Notes: generated by a model from the sequence alone, not told the origin. 64,000 bases of DNA from Roseivirga misakiensis (GCF_001747105.1 NZ_MDGQ01000003.1:992001-1056000), one strand, 5' to 3'. Counted from the stretch's first letter, positions 1-7,204 are shown. Translations and numbers: made by a program.

Positions 1-36
1 ATCGCCCATTGTATCTTTTTCTATTCTGTATTCCAT
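1..36 (-). CDS. fumC: Fumarate hydratase class II, N-terminal 12 residues only
   Basis: Read on the minus strand from the ATG at 36, the visible peptide is MEYRIEKDTMGD, then the window ends. This matches the usual start of class II fumarase (fumarate to malate, TCA cycle, cytosol), whose N-terminus reads M-x-Y-R-I-E-x-D-T-M-G before the V-P-x-x-x-Y-W segment. Only the first residues are seen, so the call rests on the conserved N-terminal signature. A -7-like box on the same strand lies 26 bp upstream of the start codon. Class II fumarase is the best match, but the short fragment limits certainty. Confidence 0.75.
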   Translation of the reverse strand, partial: MEYRIEKDTMGD

Positions 37-62
37 AGTGAATGAGATGTTTTAAAGCTATT

Positions 63-70
63 CAAAATTA
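63..70 (-). promoter_or_regulatory. Probable -7 box for fumC
   Basis: The minus strand reads TAATTTTG, a full match to the Bacteroidota -7 element TAnnTTTG. It would give a 5' leader of about 20 nt before the fumC ATG at 36. Confidence 0.5.
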
Positions 71-158
71 GGCATTGGGGTGTTTAGGATAAAGGAAAAC
101 TACGGTTATTCACCGAACGGTAGCGTGAAGCAAAAAATCTTAGTCGAAAGCTCTGACC

Positions 159-188
159 GTTTACCGAGACATGGCGTTTGTTTACCGA
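159..188 (+). promoter_or_regulatory. Candidate LytTR-regulator site, two 9-bp direct repeats 21 bp apart
   Basis: GTTTACCGA occurs at 159-167 and again at 180-188. The second copy begins 40 bp before the -7 box TACATTTG (220-227) of the operon that encodes a LytS/LytTR pair, so autoregulation is a natural inference. On the other strand the repeat reads TCGGTAAAC, resembling the TTCGGTAA part of the three downstream promoter sites at 2970, 5763 and 6459. Confidence 0.5.
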
Positions 189-219
189 TTTCACGAACCA
201 TTTTGGTAGGTGATCGGCG

Positions 220-227
220 TACATTTG
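220..227 (+). promoter_or_regulatory. -7 promoter box for the LiaF-like gene
   Basis: TACATTTG matches the Bacteroidota consensus TAnnTTTG at every fixed position. The transcript would start near 233 and have a leader of about 105 nt before the ATG at 339. Confidence 0.55.
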
Positions 228-338
228 AATAGTCAAAAACAACAAAACAACTTTGGTCGGTACGTCTCTTTGGTCGGAGACATTAAAAGCCCAAAAGTCA
301 AAACTCAAAAAACAACGAAACGCAAAAAGCTAACAATC

Positions 339-1049
339 ATGGAATCAAAAATAAACAGACGAATATTTGTAGGAGCAGCCTTCTTAATCATTGGTCTCTT
401 ACTGACTTTCGATAATCTAGAAATCTTCAGATTTAATTTACCATACTATCTATTCAGGTGGCATTCAATACTCATCATTGTTGGTGTATTTATGTTATCG
501 GTAAGAGAGAAAGTTGGATTAGGTATCACCTTATTAATTATAGGTGGAATTTTCCTCTTGGATGATATGGCCGATTACTATTACTGGAACTTTGGTTTCA
601 ATGATATATTCGACTTATGGCCACTAGCGCTTGTAGGAGTTGGTCTCTCCTTAATCTTGAAGCGTAATAGCCACAAAGACGAGTATGAAAAAAAAAGTTT
701 TGAGAATGAACTCGACTACGTCGACGAACTGGCAGTATTTTCAGGAGCCGAGCGAGTGGTCACATCCAAAGAATTCAAAGGAGGCAAACTCACTTCGATA
801 TTTGGAGGAACAAGTTTAAACCTCATTAACTCTGATTTAGCCTGGGGCACGAACGTATTGGATGTATTTGTTCTATTCGGAGGTTGCGACATTAGAGTTC
901 CTGCAGACATGAATGTGAAAGTAAAAGTCACTGCAATTTTTGGAGGTTTCTCTGATGAGCGCAAGGTCATCAACGAAAATGACGCTAATGATGGAAAAGA
1001 ATTGGTAATTAAAGGTTTGGTGCTCTTTGGAGGAGGAGAGGTTAAATAA
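339..1049 (+). CDS. LiaF-like membrane protein (LiaI/LiaF TM region plus LiaF C-terminal domain)
   Basis: A 236-residue protein. I chose the ATG at 339 because it directly precedes a basic segment and the first membrane helix; the frame is open back to 210, but that upstream part is low-complexity and unlike a protein. The first ~105 residues hold about four hydrophobic segments, typical of the LiaI/LiaF transmembrane region. The C-terminal ~80 residues contain four FGG turns (SIFGG, VLFGG, AIFGG, VLFGG) spaced like the beta-repeat of the LiaF C-terminal (cell-wall-active-antibiotic response) domain. In Firmicutes LiaF restrains the kinase LiaS; here a LytS-type kinase and LytTR regulator follow, so a role as an envelope-stress accessory protein is inferred, not shown. 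A terminator lies between it and the kinase gene. Confidence 0.75.
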   Translation: MESKINRRIFVGAAFLIIGLLLTFDNLEIFRFNLPYYLFRWHSILIIVGVFMLSVREKVGLGITLLIIGGIFLLDDMADYYYWNFGFNDIFDLWPLALVGVGLSLILKRNSHKDEYEKKSFENELDYVDELAVFSGAERVVTSKEFKGGKLTSIFGGTSLNLINSDLAWGTNVLDVFVLFGGCDIRVPADMNVKVKVTAIFGGFSDERKVINENDANDGKELVIKGLVLFGGGEVK

Positions 1050-1062
1050 CACCAAGTTTTAA

Positions 1063-1103
1063 AACGGTGGGTCGAAAGTTTATTCTTACGGCTCACCGTT
1101 AAT
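1063..1103 (+). promoter_or_regulatory. Inverted repeat and LytTR-consensus matches before the kinase gene
   Basis: AACGGTG (1063-1069) and CACCGTT (1094-1100) form a 7-bp inverted repeat. Within it AAAGTTTAT (1075-1083) and ACCGTTAAT (1095-1103) both match the LytTR consensus [TA][AC][CA]GTTN[AG][TG], although their spacing is 20 bp rather than 21-22. Confidence 0.35.
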
Positions 1104-1125
1104 CACTTCTAGCTTTTTTGTAATT

Positions 1126-1147
1126 TCCGCTTCGCGCGGATTTTTTT
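1126..1147 (+). terminator. Rho-independent terminator whose T-run abuts the next start codon
   Basis: TCCGC-TTCGC-GCGGA hairpin (1126-1140) followed by seven T. The ATG at 1148 comes directly after the last T. Confidence 0.65.
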
Positions 1148-2203
1148 ATGAATCACCCTTTCATTCGAAATAGAAACATTATCATTTACACAGGCATCTG
1201 GCTTGTGATCAGCATACTGTTTGCCTTTGGACTTTTCTATTTCAACGATTTAGAAGTTAAAATGGCCGCGATCGATAGTGCCATTTTCAACGGCATTTTC
1301 TATGGGCTGGGGCTATCTTACTGGTTCAATGTTAGGTATAGCTCCTTTGATAAATCACAGCTCCTCAACTTAATTATTAGCCATGTGGCAGCGCTGGTAA
1401 TTTCGGTCGGGTTAGCCCTTTTTATCAGCAATAGTATATTAACCAGACTAGCTGGTGAAGAAGAGTACTTAAACTTTTTGCGCGAGTCATTGCCATGGCG
1501 TGGTGCCCTTGGCCTTATGTATTACTTCATCATCATACTGGTGTATTACCTCATTTTATACTACGATGATGTAAATGAAAAAAACCAAGAGCGCTCTCAG
1601 TTAGAAACCATGCTCAAAAGCTCAGAGCTGGAAATGTTGAAGTCGCAGATCAACCCCCATTTTATCTTCAACAGCTTAAACTCAATTGCATCGCTTACTA
1701 TTATATCTCCTGAAAAGGCGAGGGATATGGTTGTGAAACTCTCTGAATTTTTAAGGTATTCATTAGGCAAAGAAAATGACCAGATGAATACTATGAATGA
1801 TGAGATCACCAACATCATGTTATATCTGGACATAGAGAAAGTCAGGTTTGGCGATCGGCTTTCGGTAGAAACTAATATTGAAAAAGACTGTCTCGCATTG
1901 CACTTACCCAACTTGATTCTTCAACCGATCTTCGAGAATACCATCAAACATGGCATTTATGAGAGCCTAGAACAGGTTACCATTAAATTGAAAGCTTGGC
2001 AGGAGCAAAACTTATTAAGAATAGAGGTAAGTAATCAGTTTGACCCAAATGCAGTGGGCAAAAAAGGGAAAGGAATCGGTTTGAAAAACGTAACTGAACG
2101 ACTTAGGCTTATTTATGGTGTTCCTCAATTGGTAGTTACCGAGAAGACTGATAACTTATTCACTGTTAGGCTCGACATTCCACAAATTGCAACCGACGTA
2201 TGA
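1148..2203 (+). CDS. LytS/YehU-type sensor histidine kinase
   Basis: A 351-residue membrane kinase of the His_kinase (LytS) family. Four hydrophobic helices occupy roughly residues 10-140, followed by a short linker. The phospho-acceptor motif NPHFIFNSLNSI puts the histidine at residue 171. The ATPase part has the N-box (NLILQPIFENTIKHG) and a glycine-rich lid (GKGIGLKNVTERL). The input is probably the membrane region itself, since there is no periplasmic domain. It overlaps the response-regulator gene by 4 nt (ATGA), so the two are translationally coupled. Its start codon directly follows a terminator T-run. Family assignment is firm; the signal sensed is unknown, perhaps cell-envelope state given the LiaF-like neighbour. 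Confidence 0.9.
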   Translation: MNHPFIRNRNIIIYTGIWLVISILFAFGLFYFNDLEVKMAAIDSAIFNGIFYGLGLSYWFNVRYSSFDKSQLLNLIISHVAALVISVGLALFISNSILTRLAGEEEYLNFLRESLPWRGALGLMYYFIIILVYYLILYYDDVNEKNQERSQLETMLKSSELEMLKSQINPHFIFNSLNSIASLTIISPEKARDMVVKLSEFLRYSLGKENDQMNTMNDEITNIMLYLDIEKVRFGDRLSVETNIEKDCLALHLPNLILQPIFENTIKHGIYESLEQVTIKLKAWQEQNLLRIEVSNQFDPNAVGKKGKGIGLKNVTERLRLIYGVPQLVVTEKTDNLFTVRLDIPQIATDV

Positions 2204-2946
2204 TCCGGACCATAATTATTGACGATGAAAGTTTAGCAAGAGACTTGATCAAAGCCTATTTGCAAAAATTCGATGATATTGAAGTCATTCAAGAGTGTGG
2301 CGACGGATTTCAGGGCTTAAAAGCTATTCAGGAACACAAACCCGATCTTATCTTTTTAGATGTACAGATGCCGAAAATTACTGGCTTCGAAATGCTGGAA
2401 TTACTCGAAGAACCGCCAGTTATTATTTTTAGTACCGCATTTGATCAATATGCAATCAAAGCCTTTGAACTAAACGCCACAGATTATCTCCTAAAGCCCT
2501 ACGCAGAAGATAGGTTTAACGAGGCCGTGACGAAGGCAAAAGCCAAAATCGGAAGTTCAAGTGTCATCAAAGAGGAACTTACTGAGCTACAAGAAACCAG
2601 ATCTGAAAGTGATGAATCGCTAGACAGGATTGTTGTAAAAACGGGTAATAAAATTCAAATTCTCCCACTAGAAGCAATTGCTCATTTCGAAGCGCAAGAC
2701 GATTACGTAGCCATCCACTCAGACCAGGGCAAGTTTTTAAAACTGATGCGTATGAAACACTTGGAAAACAAACTCCCACATGGAGAATTTGTCCGAGTTC
2801 ATAGGTCCCACATCGTAAATGTAAAGCAGATTGAAAAGCTCGAACTCTACGAAAAAGACTCCTATTTACTTTCATTAAAAACGGGTGGTCAACTACCAGT
2901 AAGTCGTAGCGGGCACAGTAAGCTCAAAGAAGTGCTGAAGTACTAA
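2200..2946 (+). CDS. LytTR-family response regulator
   Basis: 248 residues: receiver domain (1-120) with acidic pair D8/D9, phospho-acceptor D54 in LIFLDVQMP and K99 in LLKPY, then a LytTR DNA-binding domain (about 140-245) with the typical RVHRSHIVNV segment and a C-terminal LPVSRS strand. Partner of the kinase encoded immediately upstream. LytTR proteins bind pairs of ~9-bp sites about two helical turns apart; such pairs precede this operon (159-188) and the genes at 3062, 5863 and 6560, making those its likely targets. Confidence 0.93.
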   Translation: MIRTIIIDDESLARDLIKAYLQKFDDIEVIQECGDGFQGLKAIQEHKPDLIFLDVQMPKITGFEMLELLEEPPVIIFSTAFDQYAIKAFELNATDYLLKPYAEDRFNEAVTKAKAKIGSSSVIKEELTELQETRSESDESLDRIVVKTGNKIQILPLEAIAHFEAQDDYVAIHSDQGKFLKLMRMKHLENKLPHGEFVRVHRSHIVNVKQIEKLELYEKDSYLLSLKTGGQLPVSRSGHSKLKEVLKY

Positions 2947-2969
2947 GCCCTACGAACCAGCCCTACTTC

Positions 2970-3004
2970 CTACGGTCCATCATAGAAATTCTACGGTTCG
3001 GTAA
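2970..3004 (+). promoter_or_regulatory. Candidate LytTR operator A upstream of the TonB receptor
   Basis: Half-sites start with CTACG at 2970 and 2991, exactly 21 bp apart. The second, CTACGGTTCGGTAAC, contains ACGGTTCGG, which fits 8 of 9 positions of the LytTR consensus. A -7-like box CACATTTG begins at 3035, 44 bp after the start of the second half-site. An additional CTACG lies at 2950. Confidence 0.65.
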
Positions 3005-3034
3005 CTCTTATTTATAGGAGTGCATGAGTCATTG

Positions 3035-3042
3035 CACATTTG
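3035..3042 (+). promoter_or_regulatory. -7-like box of the TonB receptor operon
   Basis: CACATTTG matches TAnnTTTG except at the first base. No -33 TTTG lies at the usual distance, as expected for an activator-dependent promoter. The leader would be about 14 nt. Confidence 0.45.
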
Positions 3043-3061
3043 AGTATCAAAACAGCACGTT

Positions 3062-5227
3062 ATGCAAAAGCTCAAATTAATCTTAACAATTGTACTCCTT
3101 AGCACTGTCAATGCTTGGTCGCAAACTACCATTAAAGGTAGCGTCAGTGATAATAAAGGAGAGTCCATTCCAGGGGCAAATGTCTACATCAAAGACTCTT
3201 TCGATGGTTCCAGTACTTTATCAGATGGATCGTTTTCTTTCGAAACGTCAGAAACCGGTGACCAAATATTAATTGTAAGTTTTATTGGTTACAAGACTTT
3301 AGAACAGCCTGTAAAGATCGAAGGAAAGGTCATCGATCTAAAGCTTATTATCAAAGAGGCGATCAATAAACTCGATGGTGTTACTATTACGGCAGGAGCC
3401 TTTGAAGCCAGTGATGTGAAGAAAATCACGGTGTTAAAACCTTTAGATATCGTAACAACAGCCAGCGCAGCTGGTGATATCATGGGTGCTATCAATACGT
3501 TGCCAGGTACAGCAACGGTTGGTGAGTCAGGTCGTTTGTTCGTTCGTGGTGGCGAAGGTTATGAAACAAAGGTTTTTATCGACGGATTAGAAGTTAGAAA
3601 CGCTTTTGGTGCCACAGCCCCAAATGTGCCGACGCGAGGACGGTTTAGCCCTTTCCTTTTTAAAGGAACTACATTTAGCACTGGAGGATATTCATCGGAA
3701 TATGGTCAAGCCCTTTCTTCGGCACTCGTTTTAAACTCAAATGATATCGCAGATAAAACACAAGGCGACATCTCGCTAATGTCAGTAGGTGGTGATTTGG
3801 CGTACACTAAAAGATGGGACAATACTTCCATTTCAGGTAAGGTTCAATACACTGATTTACGCCCTTATCAGGATTTAATCAGTCAAAACTTTGATTGGGA
3901 AAGCGCTCCTGTAGGCAAGGTTGGCGAGTTTGTCTTCCGTCAAAAGGTGAATGAAACTGGTTTATTGAAGGTTTACGCTAACGCAGATTTGTCCAACTTC
4001 ACGATCAGACAGCCAAATATTGATCGAGATGGTATCAAGGACACCATCAGCATTGACAATAAGTATTTCTACTTAAACGCGAACTATAAAGATATACTTA
4101 ACAAGAAATGGTCGGTTCGTGGAGGTCTTTCTACTACATATAATAGGGAAGATATTGGTTTCAATGCAGATCAAATCGATGAGATAGAGCGTGGTTTACA
4201 TGGTAAAATTGCCTTCAACTGGGATGCAAGTGAAAAAGTGTCTGTAAACATAGGCACGGAAGTTCTTCACAAGCGTTTCGACCGTGAATTTGAATTAACC
4301 AGTACACAAGAAGCATTCAACTTTGAAGACAATACTTTGGCCACGTTTGTAGAGTCAGATTATTTCGCTTCGAATAAGTTAATCCTTAGAACGGGGCTTC
4401 GATTCGAGCATTCGTCGCTCTTAAACCAGGCATGGGTGAGCCCAAGAATTGCCATGTCTTATAAAGTGAACGAAACGGGCCAATTTTCGCTGGCATATGG
4501 AAAGTTTTTACAGGCACCTCAAAATGAATTTGCCCTTGTAAACAACAATTTAGCGCCAGAACGTGCGACGCACTACATTCTGAACTATCAGTATTTTAAA
4601 GACAGTCGTGTATTTAGAGTTGAGACTTATTTGAAGGATTATGACGACTTAGTGAAGTATCAGGATTTGAACGACTTTAATCCATTAAATTTCAATAACA
4701 ATGGTTTTGGAGAAGCTAGAGGTGTAGACGTATTCTGGAGAGATGGTAAAACTTTCAAGGAGACTGACTATTGGGTATCTTATTCCTATGTAGACTCTCA
4801 GCGCGACTACCAAGACTTTAACACCGTGGCAACACCATCTTTTTTATCGAAACACAATTTCTCTTTCGTCTTAAAGCACTTTGTGCAGCCACTGAGAGTT
4901 CAGTTCGGTGCTACCTATAATTATGCATCGGCAAGAAGCTTTCACAACCCGAATAGAGATGGTTTCCAAAACGATAGAACACCAGCTTTTCATGATTTAA
5001 GCTTAGGTGCTGCCATACTAGTGAAGCAAAACATCATTATTTACATGTCTTCATCCAACGTTTTGGGAAGGGACAACATATTTGGCTATCAATATGCTAC
5101 TCAACCCGACAATAATGGATTTTACAATAGTCAACCGATTAAACAGGCCGCCAAGAGATTTATATTCCTCGGCTTGTTTATCACACTAACGAAAGATGGC
5201 CAAGAAAATCAATTAGACAACTTATAA
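3062..5227 (+). CDS. TonB-dependent outer-membrane receptor with carboxypeptidase-like N-terminal domain
   Basis: 721 residues. A signal peptide (1 to about 20, ending AWSQ) is followed by a carboxypeptidase regulatory-like beta-sandwich (about 23-105, with G-x-V-x-D-x-x-G-E-x-I-P-G-A-N-V and the closing VSFIGYKT strand), a plug domain (about 120-230, containing FVRGGEGYETKVFIDGLEV) and a beta-barrel to the C-terminus. This is the usual Bacteroidota TonB receptor layout; it has no SusD partner next to it. The substrate is not evident. Its promoter carries the LytTR-like site, and the DUF2141 gene starts 10 nt downstream, so the two form an operon. It is somewhat shorter than SusC proteins (about 1000 residues) and is not one of them. 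Confidence 0.9.
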   Translation: MQKLKLILTIVLLSTVNAWSQTTIKGSVSDNKGESIPGANVYIKDSFDGSSTLSDGSFSFETSETGDQILIVSFIGYKTLEQPVKIEGKVIDLKLIIKEAINKLDGVTITAGAFEASDVKKITVLKPLDIVTTASAAGDIMGAINTLPGTATVGESGRLFVRGGEGYETKVFIDGLEVRNAFGATAPNVPTRGRFSPFLFKGTTFSTGGYSSEYGQALSSALVLNSNDIADKTQGDISLMSVGGDLAYTKRWDNTSISGKVQYTDLRPYQDLISQNFDWESAPVGKVGEFVFRQKVNETGLLKVYANADLSNFTIRQPNIDRDGIKDTISIDNKYFYLNANYKDILNKKWSVRGGLSTTYNREDIGFNADQIDEIERGLHGKIAFNWDASEKVSVNIGTEVLHKRFDREFELTSTQEAFNFEDNTLATFVESDYFASNKLILRTGLRFEHSSLLNQAWVSPRIAMSYKVNETGQFSLAYGKFLQAPQNEFALVNNNLAPERATHYILNYQYFKDSRVFRVETYLKDYDDLVKYQDLNDFNPLNFNNNGFGEARGVDVFWRDGKTFKETDYWVSYSYVDSQRDYQDFNTVATPSFLSKHNFSFVLKHFVQPLRVQFGATYNYASARSFHNPNRDGFQNDRTPAFHDLSLGAAILVKQNIIIYMSSSNVLGRDNIFGYQYATQPDNNGFYNSQPIKQAAKRFIFLGLFITLTKDGQENQLDNL

Positions 5228-5237
5228 TACAGAACAT

Positions 5238-5675
5238 ATGAAAACTCTTACAACAATTATCGTAGCATTAGGCATTTTATTCGTGCCATTTAAGGAGCAA
5301 AAGGCAGAAGTAACGCTGACCGTAACCATTGACGGGATTAGAAATAGTGATGGCAACATTACCATCGCATTGCATAACGGAGAATCGGATTTTCCAGGAG
5401 ACGAGGGCTTTATGATGAAGTCAGCGGAGGCCAAAAAAGGCAGTATTGAAGTAGTTTTCGAAAAAGTACCGGAAGGCGAATATGCTATTGCCGTGTTACA
5501 CGACGAAAATGGAAATGACGAGATGGACTTTAACCAATATGGCATGCCGATCGAAGGTTTTGGGTTCTCAAATGAGGCGACCGCTGAAATGGGCCCTCCA
5601 GAATTTGATGATGCTTCTTTTGAAGTTTCAGATGATACTGATCATAGCGTAGAAATAGTATATATGGGCATGTAA
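5238..5675 (+). CDS. Secreted DUF2141 protein, copy 1
   Basis: 145 residues with an N-terminal signal sequence. The body matches DUF2141: an immunoglobulin-like beta fold with the conserved segment HDENGNDEMDFNQYGMP, followed by EGFGFSN. The D-x-N-x-N pattern suggests metal (calcium) binding, but that is inference. It lies 10 nt after the TonB receptor gene and ends before a strong terminator. A close paralogue follows at 5863. The function of the family is unknown; secretion to the periplasm or outer surface is expected. Confidence 0.85.
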   Translation: MKTLTTIIVALGILFVPFKEQKAEVTLTVTIDGIRNSDGNITIALHNGESDFPGDEGFMMKSAEAKKGSIEVVFEKVPEGEYAIAVLHDENGNDEMDFNQYGMPIEGFGFSNEATAEMGPPEFDDASFEVSDDTDHSVEIVYMGM

Positions 5676-5693
5676 TAGCTGTTTACCCTGATT

Positions 5694-5723
5694 AAAAAGC
5701 CTGCTAGAATTAGCGGGCTTTTT
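5694..5723 (+). terminator. Rho-independent terminator after DUF2141 copy 1
   Basis: AAAAAGCCTGCTA (5694-5706), loop GAAT, TAGCGGGCTTTTT (5711-5723), with a single G-T pair in the stem and a terminal T-run. Confidence 0.85.
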
Positions 5724-5762
5724 GCGTTTTAGAAGCGCATCATACTTCGATAAAAGATACAA

Positions 5763-5798
5763 CTACGATTCATCCGTATGATTCTACGATTCGGTAAG
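5763..5798 (+). promoter_or_regulatory. Candidate LytTR operator B upstream of DUF2141 copy 2
   Basis: CTACGATTCATC (5763-5774) and CTACGATTCGGTAAG (5784-5798) start 21 bp apart. The -7 box TACTTTTA starts at 5828, 44 bp from the second half-site, exactly as in operators A and C. Confidence 0.65.
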
Positions 5799-5827
5799 AC
5801 CTTTTTTCTAGACGCACGGGCCACCCT

Positions 5828-5835
5828 TACTTTTA
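5828..5835 (+). promoter_or_regulatory. -7-like box of DUF2141 copy 2
   Basis: TACTTTTA, one base from the TAnnTTTG consensus, sits 27 nt before the ATG at 5863. The same octamer stands in the same position in the promoter of the gene at 6560. Confidence 0.45.
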
Positions 5836-5862
5836 TAATATCAAAAACGAAAAAAGCATATT

Positions 5863-6306
5863 ATGAAAACACTTACAGCAATGATATTAACCTTGGGACT
5901 GGCATTGGGCATGGTTCCAGCAAAAGAAGTAGAAAAGGTAACAATCACCGTAACGGTTGATGGTTTAAGAAACGAAGATGGCTATGTGATGGTAGCACTC
6001 CACAATGGGGAAACAGAATTTCCGGGTGACGATGCCTTTATGACAAAGTCGATAGCAGTGGAAAAAGGTTCCGTCGAAATAGTATTTGAGGAAGTTCCTG
6101 TTGGAGAGTATGCCATTGCCGTTATGCATGATGAAAACAGTAACGAAGAACTAGATTTCAATAGTTATGGTATGCCACTTGAAGGCTATGGATTCTCTAA
6201 TGAAGCTCAAGGAGAAATGGGCCCACCAGATTTCGATGATGCAGCATTTGAGGTTACAGAAGATAGCGATCAGTATGTAGAAATTATGTACTTAGGTGGA
6301 TATTAA
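5863..6306 (+). CDS. Secreted DUF2141 protein, copy 2
   Basis: 147 residues, a close paralogue of the protein at 5238: same signal peptide start (MKTLT), same HDENSNEELDFNSYGMP core and EGYGFSN segment, colinear throughout. It has its own promoter with the two-part LytTR-like site and its own terminator, so it can be expressed apart from the TonB receptor. The frame is open further upstream to 5778 in another phase, but the ATG at 5863 precedes the signal peptide and is the sensible start. Function unknown. Confidence 0.85.
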   Translation: MKTLTAMILTLGLALGMVPAKEVEKVTITVTVDGLRNEDGYVMVALHNGETEFPGDDAFMTKSIAVEKGSVEIVFEEVPVGEYAIAVMHDENSNEELDFNSYGMPLEGYGFSNEAQGEMGPPDFDDAAFEVTEDSDQYVEIMYLGGY

Positions 6307-6331
6307 ACACTAAATCAAACACACAAGGTCG

Positions 6332-6364
6332 AGCCCATGCGCGTAGTAGCGTATGGGCTTTTTT
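6332..6364 (+). terminator. Rho-independent terminator after DUF2141 copy 2
   Basis: AGCCCATGCGC (6332-6342) pairs with GCGTATGGGCT (6349-6359), followed by a T-run to 6364. Confidence 0.85.
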
Positions 6365-6458
6365 CATCTATTTACCTTAAACTGATGGTAGAATTCCGCT
6401 CTAAACCATGACTATGATCACCTCGGTTTAGAACTACATGGATTTAGGATTTCAATAC

Positions 6459-6494
6459 CGACGACTCATCCTCAAAATACTACGATTGGGTAAG
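6459..6494 (+). promoter_or_regulatory. Candidate LytTR operator C upstream of the TPR-like gene
   Basis: CGACGACTCATC (6459-6470) and CTACGATTGGGTAAG (6480-6494) start 21 bp apart, and the -7 box TACTTTTA begins at 6524, again 44 bp from the second half-site. Confidence 0.65.
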
Positions 6495-6523
6495 TCTTTT
6501 TTCAACCCGGTTGATGGGGACAC

Positions 6524-6531
6524 TACTTTTA
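6524..6531 (+). promoter_or_regulatory. -7-like box of the gene at 6560
   Basis: TACTTTTA, identical to the box at 5828, 28 nt before the ATG. Confidence 0.45.
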
Positions 6532-6559
6532 TATCATCACAAACGCAAAATTCAAAAAC

Positions 6560-7204
6560 ATGAAAAAGATATTCTTATTAATCGCATTATTAATAGCAGG
6601 TTTTTCACTTCACGGTCAAGGCCAAGAGGCATATATCAAAGCCATGCAAAAGGGTTTGACTGCCTTAGGTCAAGCAGGAAGCCTTGAGGAAACTCAAGCA
6701 GTGGCTAGCCAATTTGAAAGAATTTCGGCTAAAATAGATAGTGAATGGCATCCACATTACTATGCCGCTTTAAGCTATATTAATATGTCTTTTAAGGCCG
6801 AAGATATTGCAACAAAAGATAGCTATACCTCAAAGGCTCAAACGTTTATAGATAAAGCAAAAGCAGCGGCGCCTAACAACTCAGAAGTGGTAGCCCTACA
6901 GGGTTATAATTATATGGCACAATTAGCAGCTGACTCGGGAAACAGAGGTCAAATGCTTTCTCCAAAAGTAATGCAGCACTTTAGCATTGCATTGAAAATA
7001 AACCCAGAAAACCCAAGAGCTCAAGCGCTATTAGCACAAATGCAGTTTGGTATGGCCCAATTCTTTGGATCGCCAACTGATAAGCCTTGTGCTATGGTTA
7101 AAAAGACTTTACCAGCATTTGATGCACAAGAAACTGGCAAAAGCCTAGACCCGACTTGGGGTAAGGACATGGCGGAGTCGTTAATAGCACAGTGCGGTAA
7201 ATAA
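6560..7204 (+). CDS. Secreted TPR-like protein of unknown function
   Basis: 214 residues with a signal peptide (MKKIFLLIALLIAGFSLHGQ). The mature part is helical and alanine-rich, with TPR-like spacing: Y-x-A-x-x-Y-I-N near residue 75, then DKAKAAAPNNSEVVALQGY and SIALKINPENPRAQALLA, where the last two resemble the end of one TPR and the start of the next. Two cysteines near the C-terminus (KPCAM and AQCGK) could form a disulphide. It has its own promoter with the shared LytTR-like element, so it belongs with the TonB receptor and DUF2141 genes. No enzymatic motif is seen. Confidence 0.7.
   Translation: MKKIFLLIALLIAGFSLHGQGQEAYIKAMQKGLTALGQAGSLEETQAVASQFERISAKIDSEWHPHYYAALSYINMSFKAEDIATKDSYTSKAQTFIDKAKAAAPNNSEVVALQGYNYMAQLAADSGNRGQMLSPKVMQHFSIALKINPENPRAQALLAQMQFGMAQFFGSPTDKPCAMVKKTLPAFDAQETGKSLDPTWGKDMAESLIAQCGK

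Larger units (their letters stand above)
37..338. promoter_or_regulatory. Divergent regulatory region between fumC and the LiaF-like gene
   Basis: This 302-bp stretch holds no convincing gene. It carries a 9-bp direct repeat GTTTACCGA at 159-167 and 180-188, so period 21 bp (9-bp repeats with a 12-bp spacer), the geometry known for LytTR-domain regulators. At 100-123 there is an inverted pair whose minus strand contains ACCGTTCGG, a full match to the published LytTR consensus [TA][AC][CA]GTTN[AG][TG]. A perfect -7 box TACATTTG lies at 220-227. A 10-bp direct repeat CTTTGGTCGG (251-260 and 268-277) lies in the leader of the downstream gene. Confidence 0.6.

Noticed and set aside
251-281. GTCTC/GAGAC hairpin and CTTTGGTCGG repeat in the leader at 251-281 as a riboswitch
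   Set aside because: A 5-bp stem and a 17-bp-spaced repeat alone are too little; no known riboswitch core is present.
716-1096. Long open frame antisense to the LiaF-like gene
   Set aside because: Rich in Ser/Pro/Thr, no domain, and fully antisense to a well-supported gene.
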